Below are positions 24,188 to 33,259 of a stretch of 64,000 nucleotides of DNA, in pieces. Position numbers and translations under genes: made by a program. How positions within the stretch are numbered: the stretch's first letter is position 1; the number at the start of each line of letters is the position of its first letter. This DNA is from Streptomyces agglomeratus (lineage in GTDB: Bacteria; Actinomycetota; Actinomycetes; Streptomycetales; Streptomycetaceae), in assembly GCF_001746415.1 (NCBI RefSeq), contig NZ_MEHJ01000001.1, positions 4,602,501 through 4,666,500 of the forward strand. Reading direction: 5' to 3'. A model generated the notes under the pieces. That model saw nothing but the letters and a program-made list of their open reading frames with translations. It was not told the DNA's origin and did no database searches.

Positions 24188-27013
24188 ATGCCCGCCAACA
24201 CCACCGCCTCTTCCGGCAAGAAGAAGAAGGGGCGTCGCGCCCGCCTGATCGTGATCGTGCTGGTGTTGGCCCTCGTTGCGGGTGTCGGCTACGGCACGTA
24301 CTGGAGCATCAGCACCGTGCGCGCCTCCTTCCCGCAGACCACAGGGTCGATCGAGCTCGACGGCCTCTCCGGCCCCGTCGACGTCAAGCGCGACAACTAC
24401 GGCATTCCGCAGATCTACGCGGACACCGACGAAGACCTCTTCCGTGCCCAGGGCTTCGTCCAGGCGCAGGACCGCTTCTACGAGATGGACGTCCGCCGTC
24501 ACATGACGTCGGGCCGGCTGTCGGAGATGTTCGGCGCCGACCAGGTCGACACCGACGCCTTCCTGCGCACCCTCGGCTGGCGCCGGGTCGCGCAGCAGGA
24601 GTACGACACCAAGCTGTCGCCGGAGACGAAGAAGAACCTCCAGGCGTACGCCGCGGGCGTCAACTCCTACCTCGAAGGCCGCGACGGCAAGGACATCTCG
24701 GTCGAGTACGCCGCCCTGGGCTTCGTGAACGACTACAAGCCCGAGAAGTGGACGCCCGTCGACTCGGTGGCCTGGCTCAAGGCCATGGCCTGGGACCTGC
24801 GCGGCAACATGCAGGAGGAGATCGACCGTTCGCTGCTGACGAGCAGGCTGAACGCGAAGCAGATCAAGTCCCTCTACCCGCCCTATCCGTACGACCGCAA
24901 CAAGCCGGTGGTCGAAGAGGGCGCGGTCGACGAGACGGCGAAGAAGTACGACCCGAAGGCGTCAGCCACCCCCGACGCCGGTACGGGTACGGGCACCGGG
25001 GCGGGCACGGGCGGCACGGGCTCCGGAACCGGCGCAGGCACGGGCTCCGGAACCGGAACCGGAACCGGAACCGGCACCGGCTCCGGCGCGGGCACCGCCG
25101 GCGCCACCCAGGGCTTCCAGTCCCAGCTCTCCGGCATCTCCGACGCACTCGACGAGATCCCCGCGCTCTTCGGTCCGAACGGCAGCGGCATCGGCTCCAA
25201 CTCCTGGGTCGTGTCCGGCCGGTTCACCACGACCAAGAAGCCGCTGCTCGCCAACGACCCGCACCTCGCGCCGCAGTTGCCCTCGCTCTGGTACCAGATG
25301 GGCCTGCACTGCCGGAAGGTCTCCGCGACCTGCAAGTACGACACCGCGGGCTACACCTTCTCCGGCATGCCCGGCGTGATAATCGGCCACAACCAGAACA
25401 TCGCCTGGGGCTTCACCAACCTCGGCGCCGACGTCACCGACCTCTACCTGGAGAAGGTCTCCGACGACGGCTACCTCTACGACGGCGGTACGAAGCCCTT
25501 CACGACCCGCGAGGAGACCATCAAGGTCGCCGGCGGCAAGCCGAAGAAGATCACCGTCCGCTCCACCAACAACGGCCCGCTCGTCTCCGACCGCAGCGAC
25601 GAGCTCGGCAAGGTCGGCAAGAGGGCCCCGGTAGACAACGCCGCCCCCGACCGCGGTGACGGCTACGGGATCTCCCTCAAGTGGACCGCGCTGATGCCCG
25701 GAAAGTCCATGGACGCCGTGTTCGAGCTGAACCGGGCCACGGACTTCAAGGGCTTCCGCGCCGCCGCCGCCCACTTCGAGGTCCCCTCGCAGAACCTCAT
25801 CTACGCCGACACGCAGGGCAACATCGGCTACCAGGCGCCGGGCCGCATCCCGGTCCGGGGCGGCGGCCACGACGGCACCATGCCCGCCGCCGGCTGGGAC
25901 TCGCGCAACGACTGGAAGAGCTTCGTCCCGCAGGCCGAGCTGCCGTACGAGTACAACCCGAAGCGCGGCTACATCGTCACCGCCAACCAGGCCGTGATCG
26001 ACAAGAAGAAGTACCCCTACCTCCTCACCGAGGACTGGGGCTACGGCGCCCGCAGCCAGCGCATCAACGACCTCATCGAGTCGAAGATCGCCGACGGCGG
26101 CAAGATCTCCACCGACGACATGCGCACCATGCAGACGGACAACAGCAGCGAGATCGCCAAGCTGCTCACGCCGCACCTGCTGAAGATCGACGTCGACGAC
26201 CCGAACGTCCGCGAGACACAGAAGCTGCTCGAAGGCTGGGACTACACCCAGGAGCCGGACTCGGGGGCCGCCGCGTACTTCAACGCGGTCTGGCGCAACG
26301 TCCTCAAGCTCGCCTTCGGCAACAAGCTGCCCAAGGAGCTGCGGGTCAAGGGGCAGTGCCTCAGCGTCCGTCCCGCCGACAGCACCGGCCCGCTCGACGA
26401 CCTCGACGAGCGCGTGCGCGAGTGCGGGCAGCGGGCGAAGGACTCGGCGCAGCCGGACGGCGGCGACCGCTGGTACGAGGTCGTCCGCACGATGCTCAAG
26501 GACGAGAAGAACGAGTGGTGGCAGGCGCCGAAGACCCGCCTCGACCCGGCCACCGACACCCGTGACGAGCTGCTCGCCCGCGCGCTGAAGGACGCCCGCT
26601 GGGAGCTGACCGCCAAGCTCGGCAAGGACGTCGACTCCTGGAGCTGGGGCCGCCTGCACCAGCTGGAGCTGAAGAACCAGACCCTCGGTACGAGCGGTCC
26701 CGGCTTCGTCCGGTCCCTCCTCAACCGCGGCCCGTGGAACCTGGGCGGCGGCGAGGCGGCGGTCGACGCCACCGGCTGGAACGCGGCGGGCGGCTACGAG
26801 GTCATCTGGGTGCCCTCCATGCGGATGGTCGTGAACCTCAACGACCTCGACAAGTCCCGCTGGATCAACCTCACCGGCGCCTCCGGCCACGCGTACAGCG
26901 CGCACTACACCGACCAGACCGACAAGTGGGCGAAGGGCGAGCTGCTCGACTGGCCGTTCGGCGACGAGGCGGTCGAGAAGAGCACCACCGACAAGCTGGT
27001 GCTCAGGCCGTAA
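24188..27013 (+). CDS. Penicillin-acylase-family (S45) Ntn hydrolase, membrane-anchored or exported
   Basis: A 941-residue amidohydrolase precursor. A basic start (KKKKGRRAR) and the hydrophobic LIVIVLVLALVAGVGYGTYW (17-36) form a signal or anchor. The alpha chain has the S45 start (GLSGPVDVKRDNYGIPQIYADT, FVQAQDRFYEMDVRRH). Autoprocessing would expose Ser337 in GIGSNSW as the beta-chain nucleophile. Just before it (residues about 262-305) a Gly-Thr/Gly-Ser repeat replaces the usual spacer peptide. The substrate may be an acyl-homoserine lactone, a lipopeptide or a beta-lactam. ATG 24188 has GAAGGA seven bases upstream. Its stop overlaps the convergent cyclo-ligase gene by 11 bases. Confidence 0.9.
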   Translation: MPANTTASSGKKKKGRRARLIVIVLVLALVAGVGYGTYWSISTVRASFPQTTGSIELDGLSGPVDVKRDNYGIPQIYADTDEDLFRAQGFVQAQDRFYEMDVRRHMTSGRLSEMFGADQVDTDAFLRTLGWRRVAQQEYDTKLSPETKKNLQAYAAGVNSYLEGRDGKDISVEYAALGFVNDYKPEKWTPVDSVAWLKAMAWDLRGNMQEEIDRSLLTSRLNAKQIKSLYPPYPYDRNKPVVEEGAVDETAKKYDPKASATPDAGTGTGTGAGTGGTGSGTGAGTGSGTGTGTGTGTGSGAGTAGATQGFQSQLSGISDALDEIPALFGPNGSGIGSNSWVVSGRFTTTKKPLLANDPHLAPQLPSLWYQMGLHCRKVSATCKYDTAGYTFSGMPGVIIGHNQNIAWGFTNLGADVTDLYLEKVSDDGYLYDGGTKPFTTREETIKVAGGKPKKITVRSTNNGPLVSDRSDELGKVGKRAPVDNAAPDRGDGYGISLKWTALMPGKSMDAVFELNRATDFKGFRAAAAHFEVPSQNLIYADTQGNIGYQAPGRIPVRGGGHDGTMPAAGWDSRNDWKSFVPQAELPYEYNPKRGYIVTANQAVIDKKKYPYLLTEDWGYGARSQRINDLIESKIADGGKISTDDMRTMQTDNSSEIAKLLTPHLLKIDVDDPNVRETQKLLEGWDYTQEPDSGAAAYFNAVWRNVLKLAFGNKLPKELRVKGQCLSVRPADSTGPLDDLDERVRECGQRAKDSAQPDGGDRWYEVVRTMLKDEKNEWWQAPKTRLDPATDTRDELLARALKDARWELTAKLGKDVDSWSWGRLHQLELKNQTLGTSGPGFVRSLLNRGPWNLGGGEAAVDATGWNAAGGYEVIWVPSMRMVVNLNDLDKSRWINLTGASGHAYSAHYTDQTDKWAKGELLDWPFGDEAVEKSTTDKLVLRP
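24979..25100 (+). repeat. Gly-Thr/Gly-Ser microsatellite in the acylase spacer peptide
   Basis: Six-base units, with four perfect GGAACC copies at 25049-25072 flanked by GGCACC, GGCTCC and GGTACG variants. All are in frame and encode alternating Gly with Thr, Ser or Ala. Confidence 0.9.
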
Positions 27014-27596
27014 AGCGCCTGACACCGCCCGGCGTCACCACGGCGCTCACAGGGTGGTCGTGCGGTTCCCTCGGGACCCGCGCGACCACCTCTTCGTCGT
27101 ACAGGAGCACCACCAGGTGAGGCCGTGCGCCCGCCGCCTCCAGCCGGGCGAGCACCCGGTCGTACGACCCGCCGCCCCGCCCGAGCCGCGTTCCGCGCCC
27201 GTCCACCGCCACGCCCGGCAGCAGCACCGTGTCCACCTCCGTCACCGCGTCCACACCGAGCCGTGCGCCCATCGGTTCGAGGAGCCCGAGCCGGGCGCGC
27301 GCGAGCCGCTCGGCGCCCTCGTACTCGGCCCAGTCCAGATCGTTGTCCGCGAGGAGCACGGGAAGCAGCACCCGTACGCCCCGCGCGCGCAGCGCGTCCA
27401 GCAGCGCCCGGGTCGCGGGCTCACTCCCGATGGAAACGTACGCGGCCACCGTCCCGGCCTCGGCGAGTTCCGGCAGCTCCAGTGCCCTGTCGGCCAGAGC
27501 CGCCCCGGCCTTCTCGATGTCATCGCTGGTCAACCGGGATCTCAGGGCCAGGAGTTCTCGTCGTAGCCCGGCCTTGTCAGGCTCGTCACACCACAT
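27003..27596 (-). CDS. 5-formyltetrahydrofolate cyclo-ligase
   Basis: Converts 5-formyl-THF to 5,10-methenyl-THF with ATP. 197 residues; the family core is visible as KAGLRRELLALRSRLTSDD at the N-terminus, YVSIGSEPATRALLDAL and the ATP/metal site VDGRGTRLGRGGGSYDRVLARL. The ATG at 27596 begins MWCDEPDK. It is divergent from galU (83 bp), and its 3' end overlaps that of the acylase gene tail to tail. Confidence 0.93.
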   Translation of the reverse strand: MWCDEPDKAGLRRELLALRSRLTSDDIEKAGAALADRALELPELAEAGTVAAYVSIGSEPATRALLDALRARGVRVLLPVLLADNDLDWAEYEGAERLARARLGLLEPMGARLGVDAVTEVDTVLLPGVAVDGRGTRLGRGGGSYDRVLARLEAAGARPHLVVLLYDEEVVARVPREPHDHPVSAVVTPGGVRRFTA

Positions 27597-27667
27597 ATTG
27601 GCTCCACAAAACGCCTCGTATGAGAATTTATTGACCGGAGCCTAATCTTCTCCCCATAGGCAGCGGA

Positions 27668-27673
27668 TATCGT
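27668..27673 (+). promoter_or_regulatory. -10 element of a probable leaderless galU transcript
   Basis: TATCGT ends six bases before the galU ATG. A TTGACC at 27631-27636 is too far for this -10, so it may belong to a second promoter. Confidence 0.45.
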
Positions 27674-27679
27674 TCGACC

Positions 27680-28606
27680 ATGACTCAGTCGCACCCCGGG
27701 ATCAGCAAGGCTGTCATCCCTGCCGCCGGCCTCGGCACCAGGTTCCTGCCGGCGACAAAGGCCACTCCAAAAGAGATGCTGCCTGTCGTCGACAAGCCGG
27801 CCATCCAGTACGTGGTCGAGGAAGCCGTGACCGCGGGCCTCTCCGACGTCCTCATGGTGACCGGCCGCAACAAGCGCCCTCTTGAGGACCACTTCGACCG
27901 CAACTACGAGCTGGAGTCGGCCCTCGGCCGCAAGGGCGACGCCGAACGCCTCGCCCGGGTGCAGGAGTCGAGCGACCTCGCCACCATGCACTACGTCCGC
28001 CAGGGCGACCCCAAGGGCCTCGGCCACGCCGTGCTGTGCGCCGCGCCGCACGTCGGCGACCAGCCGTTCGCCGTACTGCTCGGTGACGACCTGATCGACC
28101 CGCGCGACCCCCTGCTGTCCCGGATGATCGAGATCCAGGGGCAGTACGGCGGCAGCGTCATCGCGCTCATGGAGGTCGACCCCGCCCAGATCCACCTGTA
28201 CGGGTCCGCGGCCGTCGAGCCGACCGCCGAAGGCGATGTCGTACGGGTCACCGGACTGGTCGAGAAGCCCGACCCGGCCGACGCGCCCAGCAACTACGCC
28301 ATCATCGGCCGCTACGTGCTGGACCCGGCCGTGTTCGACATACTGCGCAAGACCGAGCCGGGCCGCGGAGGCGAGATCCAGCTCACCGACGCCCTCCAGC
28401 ACCTGGCCGAGACGTACGAGTCGGCGGCCGACGCCGCGGGGAAGGCCGGCGGCCCCGTGCACGGCGTCGTCTTCAAGGGCCGCCGCTATGACACCGGCGA
28501 CCGCGGCGACTACCTGCGTGCCATTGTCAGACTCGCGTGCGAACGTGAGGACCTGGGGCCGGAGTTCCGGACCTGGCTTCGCAGTTACGTGACCGAGGAG
28601 ATGTAG
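27680..28606 (+). CDS. galU: UTP-glucose-1-phosphate uridylyltransferase
   Basis: Makes UDP-glucose for envelope glycans. 308 residues. Nucleotide-binding signature AAGLGTRFLPATKATPKEMLPVVDKPAIQYVVEEA, the metal-site GDDLIDP and VEKPDPADAPSNYAI, and a C-terminal D-T-G-D-R-G-D-Y loop. No ribosome site lies before the ATG; TATCGT six bases upstream suggests leaderless translation. The next gene starts five bases after the stop, so galU heads the glp-moaC-moaB-rimJ-sepX run, an order also known in corynebacteria for galU-glp. Confidence 0.96.
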   Translation: MTQSHPGISKAVIPAAGLGTRFLPATKATPKEMLPVVDKPAIQYVVEEAVTAGLSDVLMVTGRNKRPLEDHFDRNYELESALGRKGDAERLARVQESSDLATMHYVRQGDPKGLGHAVLCAAPHVGDQPFAVLLGDDLIDPRDPLLSRMIEIQGQYGGSVIALMEVDPAQIHLYGSAAVEPTAEGDVVRVTGLVEKPDPADAPSNYAIIGRYVLDPAVFDILRKTEPGRGGEIQLTDALQHLAETYESAADAAGKAGGPVHGVVFKGRRYDTGDRGDYLRAIVRLACEREDLGPEFRTWLRSYVTEEM

Positions 28607-28611
28607 GCACC

Positions 28612-29913
28612 TTGAGCAGCACGATCTGGTCTGTCGACGAGCACCTTGAGGACATCCTCGCCGCGGTGAGCCCGCTCGAGCCCATCGAGCTGCAACTCCC
28701 CGACGCGCAGGGCTGTGTCCTGGTGGAGGACATCACGGTCCAGATCGCGCTGCCCCCCTTCGACAACAGCTCGATGGACGGGTACGCCGTCCGTACGAGC
28801 GATGTCGCGGGCGCCAGCGAGGAGTTCCCCGCCGTCCTCACCGTCATCGGTGACGTGGCGGCGGGCAGCGGCGGGACGCTCAGGGTCAACCCCGGCGAGG
28901 CCGCCCGCATCATGACCGGTGCCCCGCTGCCGCCCGGCGCGGAGGCCGTCGTCCCGGTCGAGTGGACCGACGGGGGCACGGGCGGCGGGCCGGCCGCCAC
29001 GATGCGCGCCGCGAGCGACGCCCCCGAGGGCGCGTCCGGCGAGGTCCGGGTCCACCGGCCGGTCGAGGCGCGGGCCCACGTCCGCGCGCGCGGCAGCGAC
29101 GTCCAGGCCGGTGACCTGGCCCTCGAAGCTGGTACGGTCCTGGGCCCGTCCCAGATCGGCCTGCTCGCCGCCATCGGCCGCGCCACCGCCAAGGTCAGGC
29201 CCCGCCCCCGCGTCGTCGTCCTGTCGACCGGCAGCGAACTGGTACAGCCCGGAGAGCAGTTGGCCGCCGGCCAGATCTACGACTCCAACAGCTTCGCCCT
29301 GACCGCGGCCGCCCGTGACGCCGGAGCCATCGCCTACCGCGTCGGCGCCGTCACCGACGACGCCGAGACGCTCCGCGCCACCATCGAGGACCAGCTGATC
29401 CGCGCCGACATGATCGTCACCACCGGTGGCGTCAGCGTCGGGGCGTACGACGTCGTCAAAGAGGCCCTGTCCTCGGTCGGCGGCGAGGACGGGACCGGCG
29501 GCGGTGTCGACTTCCGCAAGCTCGCCATGCAGCCCGGCAAGCCCCAGGGCTTCGGCTCGATCGGCCCCGAGCACACCCCGCTGCTGGCACTCCCGGGCAA
29601 CCCGGTCTCCTCGTACGTCTCCTTCGAGCTGTTCGTGCGCCCGGCGATCCGCGCCCTGATGGGCCTGGAGGACGTGCACCGCCCGAGGACCCGCGCCCTG
29701 CTGGTCGCCGACAAGCCGCTGACCTCGCCGTCGGGGAAGCGCCAGTTCCTGCGTGGTACGTACGACAAGGAGGCGGGCACCGTCACGCCCGTCGGCGGCG
29801 CCGGATCGCACCTGGTCGCGGCCCTCGCCCACGCCGACGCCCTGATCGTCGTACCGGAGGAGACCACCGAGGCGGAGCCCGGCACCGAGGTCGACGTGGT
29901 CCTGCTCGGCTGA
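28612..29913 (+). CDS. moeA: MoeA/gephyrin-like protein (molybdopterin molybdenumtransferase; Glp)
   Basis: A 433-residue MoeA-family protein: PPFDNSSMDGYAV, NPGEAARIMTGAPLP, VLSTGSELVQPGE, TTGGVSVGAYDVVKEAL and ALPGNPVSSYVSFELFVRPAI are the standard MoeA blocks, ending in the E-domain IV barrel. It inserts molybdate into molybdopterin in its classical role. In corynebacteria the MoeA paralogue next to galU (Glp) instead binds FtsZ and a membrane receptor GlpR; the homologue of that receptor (SepX) lies 2 kb downstream here. TTG 28612 is the only suitable start, five bases after galU. Which role dominates cannot be read from sequence. Confidence 0.92.
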   Translation: MSSTIWSVDEHLEDILAAVSPLEPIELQLPDAQGCVLVEDITVQIALPPFDNSSMDGYAVRTSDVAGASEEFPAVLTVIGDVAAGSGGTLRVNPGEAARIMTGAPLPPGAEAVVPVEWTDGGTGGGPAATMRAASDAPEGASGEVRVHRPVEARAHVRARGSDVQAGDLALEAGTVLGPSQIGLLAAIGRATAKVRPRPRVVVLSTGSELVQPGEQLAAGQIYDSNSFALTAAARDAGAIAYRVGAVTDDAETLRATIEDQLIRADMIVTTGGVSVGAYDVVKEALSSVGGEDGTGGGVDFRKLAMQPGKPQGFGSIGPEHTPLLALPGNPVSSYVSFELFVRPAIRALMGLEDVHRPRTRALLVADKPLTSPSGKRQFLRGTYDKEAGTVTPVGGAGSHLVAALAHADALIVVPEETTEAEPGTEVDVVLLG

Positions 29914-29975
29914 CCGGCGCCCGGTGGGAGTACCGTGTCTGCCCTCACAGGCCCTGACCGGGAGCGCAACACGTA

Positions 29976-30455
29976 ATGAGTACGCACGAACGGCTCACGC
30001 ACATCGACGAGGCGGGGGCGGCCCGCATGGTCGACGTCTCGGGCAAGGACGTCACCGCGCGCACCGCCCGCGCCACCGGGCGCGTCCTGGTCGCGCCGCG
30101 TGTCGTCGAGCTGCTGCGCGGCGAGGGAGTCCCGAAGGGCGACGCCCTCGCCACGGCCCGTATCGCGGGCATCATGGGCGCCAAGCGCACGCCCGACCTG
30201 ATCCCGCTCTGCCACCCGCTCGCGCTCTCCGGCGTGAAGCTGGACCTCACGGTCGCCGACGACGCCGTCGAGATCGCCGCGACGGTGCGTACGACGGACC
30301 GTACGGGCGTCGAGATGGAGGCCCTGACCGCCGTCACGGTGGCCGCGCTCACCGTGATCGACATGGTGAAGGCGGTCGACAAGGGCGCGGTCATCACCGA
30401 CGTACGGGTCGAGGAGAAGACGGGCGGCAAGTCCGGCGACTGGAGCCGGGCATGA
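29976..30455 (+). CDS. moaC: Cyclic pyranopterin monophosphate synthase
   Basis: A 159-residue enzyme that converts the MoaA product to c[53 protein letters not shown] and the active-site tail [15 protein letters not shown] are all present, including the catalytic Lys/His residues. It follows moeA by 62 bases and overlaps moaB (ATGA at 30452-30455), so it is co-transcribed. moaA is not in this window. Confidence 0.96.
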   Translation: MSTHERLTHIDEAGAARMVDVSGKDVTARTARATGRVLVAPRVVELLRGEGVPKGDALATARIAGIMGAKRTPDLIPLCHPLALSGVKLDLTVADDAVEIAATVRTTDRTGVEMEALTAVTVAALTVIDMVKAVDKGAVITDVRVEEKTGGKSGDWSRA

Positions 30456-31045
30456 GCCCCCGCGCCGGCGAGGTCCACAGCCACAGCCACGAGCCGGCGG
30501 CGCAGCCCGCGCCCGCCGCCGCGCCGCAGCCGCCGCGCCGCGCCCTGGTGGTGACGGCCTCCAACCGCGCCTCCGCCGGAATCTACGCCGACCGGGGCGG
30601 CCCGATCCTCGCCGAGGGTCTGCGCGGCCTGGGCTTCGAGGTCGAGGGGCCGCAGGTCGTTCCCGACGGCGACCCGGTGGAGCAGGCCCTGCGGGCAGGC
30701 GTCGCCGCGGCGTACGACGTCATCCTGACCACCGGCGGCACCGGCATCTCGCCGACCGACGGCACACCCGAGGCCACCCGCCGCGTCCTGGACTACGACA
30801 TCCCGGGCATCCCCGAGGCGATCCGCGCCGAGGGCCGCGGGAAGGTCCCGACCGCCGCGCTGTCCCGGGGGCTCGCGGGCGTCGCGGGCCGCACGCTGAT
30901 CGTGAATCTGCCGGGCTCCACCGGCGGCGTACGGGACGGGCTGGCAGTCCTGGAACGCCTCCTGCTCCACGCCGTGGACCAGATCAGGGGTGGCGACCAC
31001 CCCGGGTCCGGCTCCGGGTCCCCCCTGCCGGGGAGCCAGAGCTGA
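30452..31045 (+). CDS. moaB: MogA/MoaB-family molybdopterin adenylyltransferase
   Basis: A 197-residue protein. From residue 29 it is a MoCF domain: [57 protein letters not shown] (adenylyl site TTGGTG) and [20 protein letters not shown]. The first 28 residues are a His/Pro/Ala-rich extension (EVHSHSHEP..), possibly metal-binding or merely disordered. It starts inside the moaC stop and is the fourth gene of the galU run. Confidence 0.93.
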   Translation: MSPRAGEVHSHSHEPAAQPAPAAAPQPPRRALVVTASNRASAGIYADRGGPILAEGLRGLGFEVEGPQVVPDGDPVEQALRAGVAAAYDVILTTGGTGISPTDGTPEATRRVLDYDIPGIPEAIRAEGRGKVPTAALSRGLAGVAGRTLIVNLPGSTGGVRDGLAVLERLLLHAVDQIRGGDHPGSGSGSPLPGSQS

Positions 31046-31071
31046 ACGCTTCGTCCTGGCCCGTCGAGCTG

Positions 31072-31668
31072 GTGGACGGCGATGTCACCCTCCGCCCGAT
31101 AAGGCTGCGCGACCAGCGGAGCTGGCGCGAGGTGAACCGGCGCAACCGCGAGTGGCTGCGCCCCTGGGAGGCGACCATCCCGCCGCCCGCACCGGCGGGC
31201 CCGGTGGCGCAGCGCCCCACGTACCGTCAGATGGTGCGCCACCTGCGCTCAGAGGCGAACGCCGGCCGGATGCTGCCCTTCGTCATCGAGTACCGGGGTG
31301 AGCTGGTCGGCCAGTTGACGGTGGCCGGGATCACCTGGGGGTCCATGTGCTCCGGGCACGTCGGCTACTGGGTGGACCGCGAGGTCGCGGGCCGCGGCGT
31401 CATGCCGACGGCGGTCGCCCTCGCGGTCGACCACTGTTTCCGTCACGTCGGTCTGCACCGCATCGAGGTCTGTATTCGCCCCGAGAACACGCCCAGCCGC
31501 AGGGTCGTGGAAAAGCTCGGATTCCGCCAGGAAGGGCTGCGACCCCGATATCTCCACATCGACGGTGGGTGGCGTGACCATCTGGTCTACGCGCTCACGG
31601 CGGAGGAAGTGCCCGAGGGGCTGCTGAACCGCTGGCACCAGGCACGACCCGGCACCTCCCACAAATGA
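31072..31668 (+). CDS. RimJ/RimL-type GNAT N-acetyltransferase
   Basis: A 198-residue acetyltransferase. The CoA-binding motif is [24 protein letters not shown], followed by [26 protein letters not shown] and [21 protein letters not shown], typical of the ribosomal-protein or N-terminal acetylases. GTG 31072 lies 26 bases after moaB; a CTG in frame 30 bases upstream is an alternative. A rimJ-like gene sits at the same place before glpR/sepX in other actinobacteria. Confidence 0.9.
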   Translation: MDGDVTLRPIRLRDQRSWREVNRRNREWLRPWEATIPPPAPAGPVAQRPTYRQMVRHLRSEANAGRMLPFVIEYRGELVGQLTVAGITWGSMCSGHVGYWVDREVAGRGVMPTAVALAVDHCFRHVGLHRIEVCIRPENTPSRRVVEKLGFRQEGLRPRYLHIDGGWRDHLVYALTAEEVPEGLLNRWHQARPGTSHK

Positions 31669-31827
31669 AATGAGTGTTCGATATTAACCGGCCGCTGATT
31701 GCAAAAGGACGCAAAAAGGACCTGTAAAGCAGCCTGTTGATCCGATCAGTCACAAAAAAGTTCGAGTTATCAGCCAGATCGTGCGACACACCGGCTCAAT
31801 TGGCGGATGGCCTTGTGCGAAGCCCTC
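31669..31827. other. AT-rich gap before sepX
   Basis: The most AT-rich stretch of the window. It contains a near-tandem GCAAAAGGAC / GCAAAAAGGAC (31701-31721) and runs of A. It probably holds sepX promoter or regulator sites, but I cannot assign a specific one. Confidence 0.4.
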
Positions 31828-31833
31828 TACGGT
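31828..31833 (+). promoter_or_regulatory. -10 element of a probable leaderless sepX transcript
   Basis: TACGGT ends seven bases before GTG 31841; no good ribosome site is present. Confidence 0.4.
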
Positions 31834-31840
31834 GTGGGGT

Positions 31841-32965
31841 GTGAGCAGCAGCGGCCTGATTTACGCAGTCATTGTCGGGGCCTGGGCCGCCTACTTGGTG
31901 CCGATGTGGCTCCGCAGGCAGGACGAGCTCAACGAGGCGCGTCCGACGGAACGCTTCAGCACAGCCATCCGGTTGCTGTCCGGACGGGCGGCAATGGAGC
32001 GCCGATACGCCAGGGAACTACAGGAACGCGCCGGGGCCGAGGTGGAGCCCGACGTGGACCCGGACGCCGTCACGGACCGGTTGAGTTCCGTCGACGTCCG
32101 GGCCTTCGCCGTGCCCCCGACCCAGGCGACCGAGCGTCCTGCCGCGCGGGAGGACGTGCGGGAGCCGACACGCGAGAGCGCCCAGGAGGACGCGCGCGAG
32201 AAGGCCCGGGAGAGCGCGCGGGAGGAGCGGCGGGTGCGCACCGCGAGCGCCGCCGCCGAGCGCGCCCGCCGCTCGAAGGTCCTCGCGCGCCGCAGGCGCA
32301 CCACCGTGATCCTCTTCCTCGCCTTCACGCTCGGCGCGATCGTCGCGGCGGTCGGCGGCCTGCGGTTCCTCTGGGCCCCGGCTGTCCCCGCCGTGCTGCT
32401 GAGCACGTACATCGTGCATCTGCGGGCCACCGAGCGGCGGCGCTTCGCCTTCACCATGGACCGGCGCCGGGCGGAAGCCGCGGCGCAGCGCCTGCGCGAG
32501 CGCCGCCCGCATCCGGGCCGCCGGCCAGCCTCCGCGGAGCCGGACGAGGAGCCTGTCGTACGCCCCGAGCCCGAACCGGCGCCCGCGGTCTCGCCGCAGG
32601 AGGCGGGCCGCCGCGCGCTGGTGGAGCAGACGGACCACGCCGAGTGGGTCGACCAGCAGCGCGAGCGTGAAAGGGGCGCGGCCCGGGGCGAGAGCTGGGA
32701 CCCGGTCCCGGTCCCGCTGCCGACGTACGTCACCGCTCCCGTGGCGCCGCGCGCCACCGGAAGCGTGGACTTCGGCGACCCCGGCACCTGGAGCTCGGCC
32801 CGTTCGAGCACCGCCGAACCGACGCCGGCGCCCGAGGCCCAGCCCGCCGCCGACCCGCCCGCGGGCCGCCGCGCCAACCCATCCCGCCGCGACCGGGGCC
32901 GTGGCCGCACGCCGCTCTTCGACCAGTACGAGGACGGGGACCGGCCGCGGGCGGTCAACGAGTGA
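31841..32965 (+). CDS. sepX: Divisome membrane protein SepX (GlpR)
   Basis: A 374-residue integral membrane protein. It has a membrane helix at the extreme N-terminus (SSGLIYAVIVGAWAAYLVPMWL, residues 2-23), a charged cytosolic segment rich in RE/DARE repeats, then two adjacent helices (VILFLAFTLGAIVAAVGGL and FLWAPAVPAVLLSTYIVHL). A long Arg/Pro/Glu-rich C-terminal tail ends in TPLFDQYEDGDRPRAVNE. This is the layout of the actinobacterial SepX/GlpR family, known in Streptomyces to support vegetative and sporulation septa and in corynebacteria to anchor Glp to the division site. It is downstream of galU-moeA, as expected. Confidence 0.85.
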   Translation: MSSSGLIYAVIVGAWAAYLVPMWLRRQDELNEARPTERFSTAIRLLSGRAAMERRYARELQERAGAEVEPDVDPDAVTDRLSSVDVRAFAVPPTQATERPAAREDVREPTRESAQEDAREKARESAREERRVRTASAAAERARRSKVLARRRRTTVILFLAFTLGAIVAAVGGLRFLWAPAVPAVLLSTYIVHLRATERRRFAFTMDRRRAEAAAQRLRERRPHPGRRPASAEPDEEPVVRPEPEPAPAVSPQEAGRRALVEQTDHAEWVDQQRERERGAARGESWDPVPVPLPTYVTAPVAPRATGSVDFGDPGTWSSARSSTAEPTPAPEAQPAADPPAGRRANPSRRDRGRGRTPLFDQYEDGDRPRAVNE

Positions 32966-33025
32966 CCTGCGCGGAACGGATTACCGAGCACCCCGATCGA
33001 GGTGCTAAAGTTTCACTCGTTGCAA

Positions 33026-33099
33026 GGGCCTGTGGCGCAGTCTGGTAGCGCACCTCGTTCGCATCGAGGGGGTCTGGGGTTCAAATCCCCACAGGTCCA
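33026..33099 (+). tRNA. tRNA-Ala (anticodon CGC)
   Basis: 74 bases folding as a cloverleaf. Acceptor GGGCCTG / CAGGTCC contains the G3-U70 pair that identifies alanine tRNAs. The anticodon stem is CCTCG/CGAGG with loop TTCGCAT, so the anticodon is CGC (33060-33062), reading GCG. The T-loop GTTCAAATC is intact. CC follows the discriminator A, but the full CCA is not encoded. Confidence 0.95.
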
Positions 33100-33108
33100 C
33101 CGCAGCTC

Positions 33109-33144
33109 AGAGCCCCAGTCGGAGAGATCCGGCTGGGGCTCTTT
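33109..33144 (+). terminator. Terminator after tRNA-Ala
   Basis: AGAGCCCCAGTCGG (33109-33122) pairs with CCGGCTGGGGCTCT (33129-33142), one G-U, 6-base loop, followed by TT. Confidence 0.9.
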
Positions 33145-33259
33145 GGCGTCGTACGCCGTCGCGCCGCGGGCGGGCTCCGGCCCGATGGTGATGCGGATCA
33201 CCGTCGCCCGAACTCGACCGGGCCGCCGCGCATTTCGACGGTGAGGGGCGTCACGTTCC

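Noticed and set aside
33026..33144. tRNA-Ala as an integration site for a mobile element
   Set aside because: No integrase, no partial duplication of the tRNA 3' end and no change in gene content nearby; ordinary core genes flank it.
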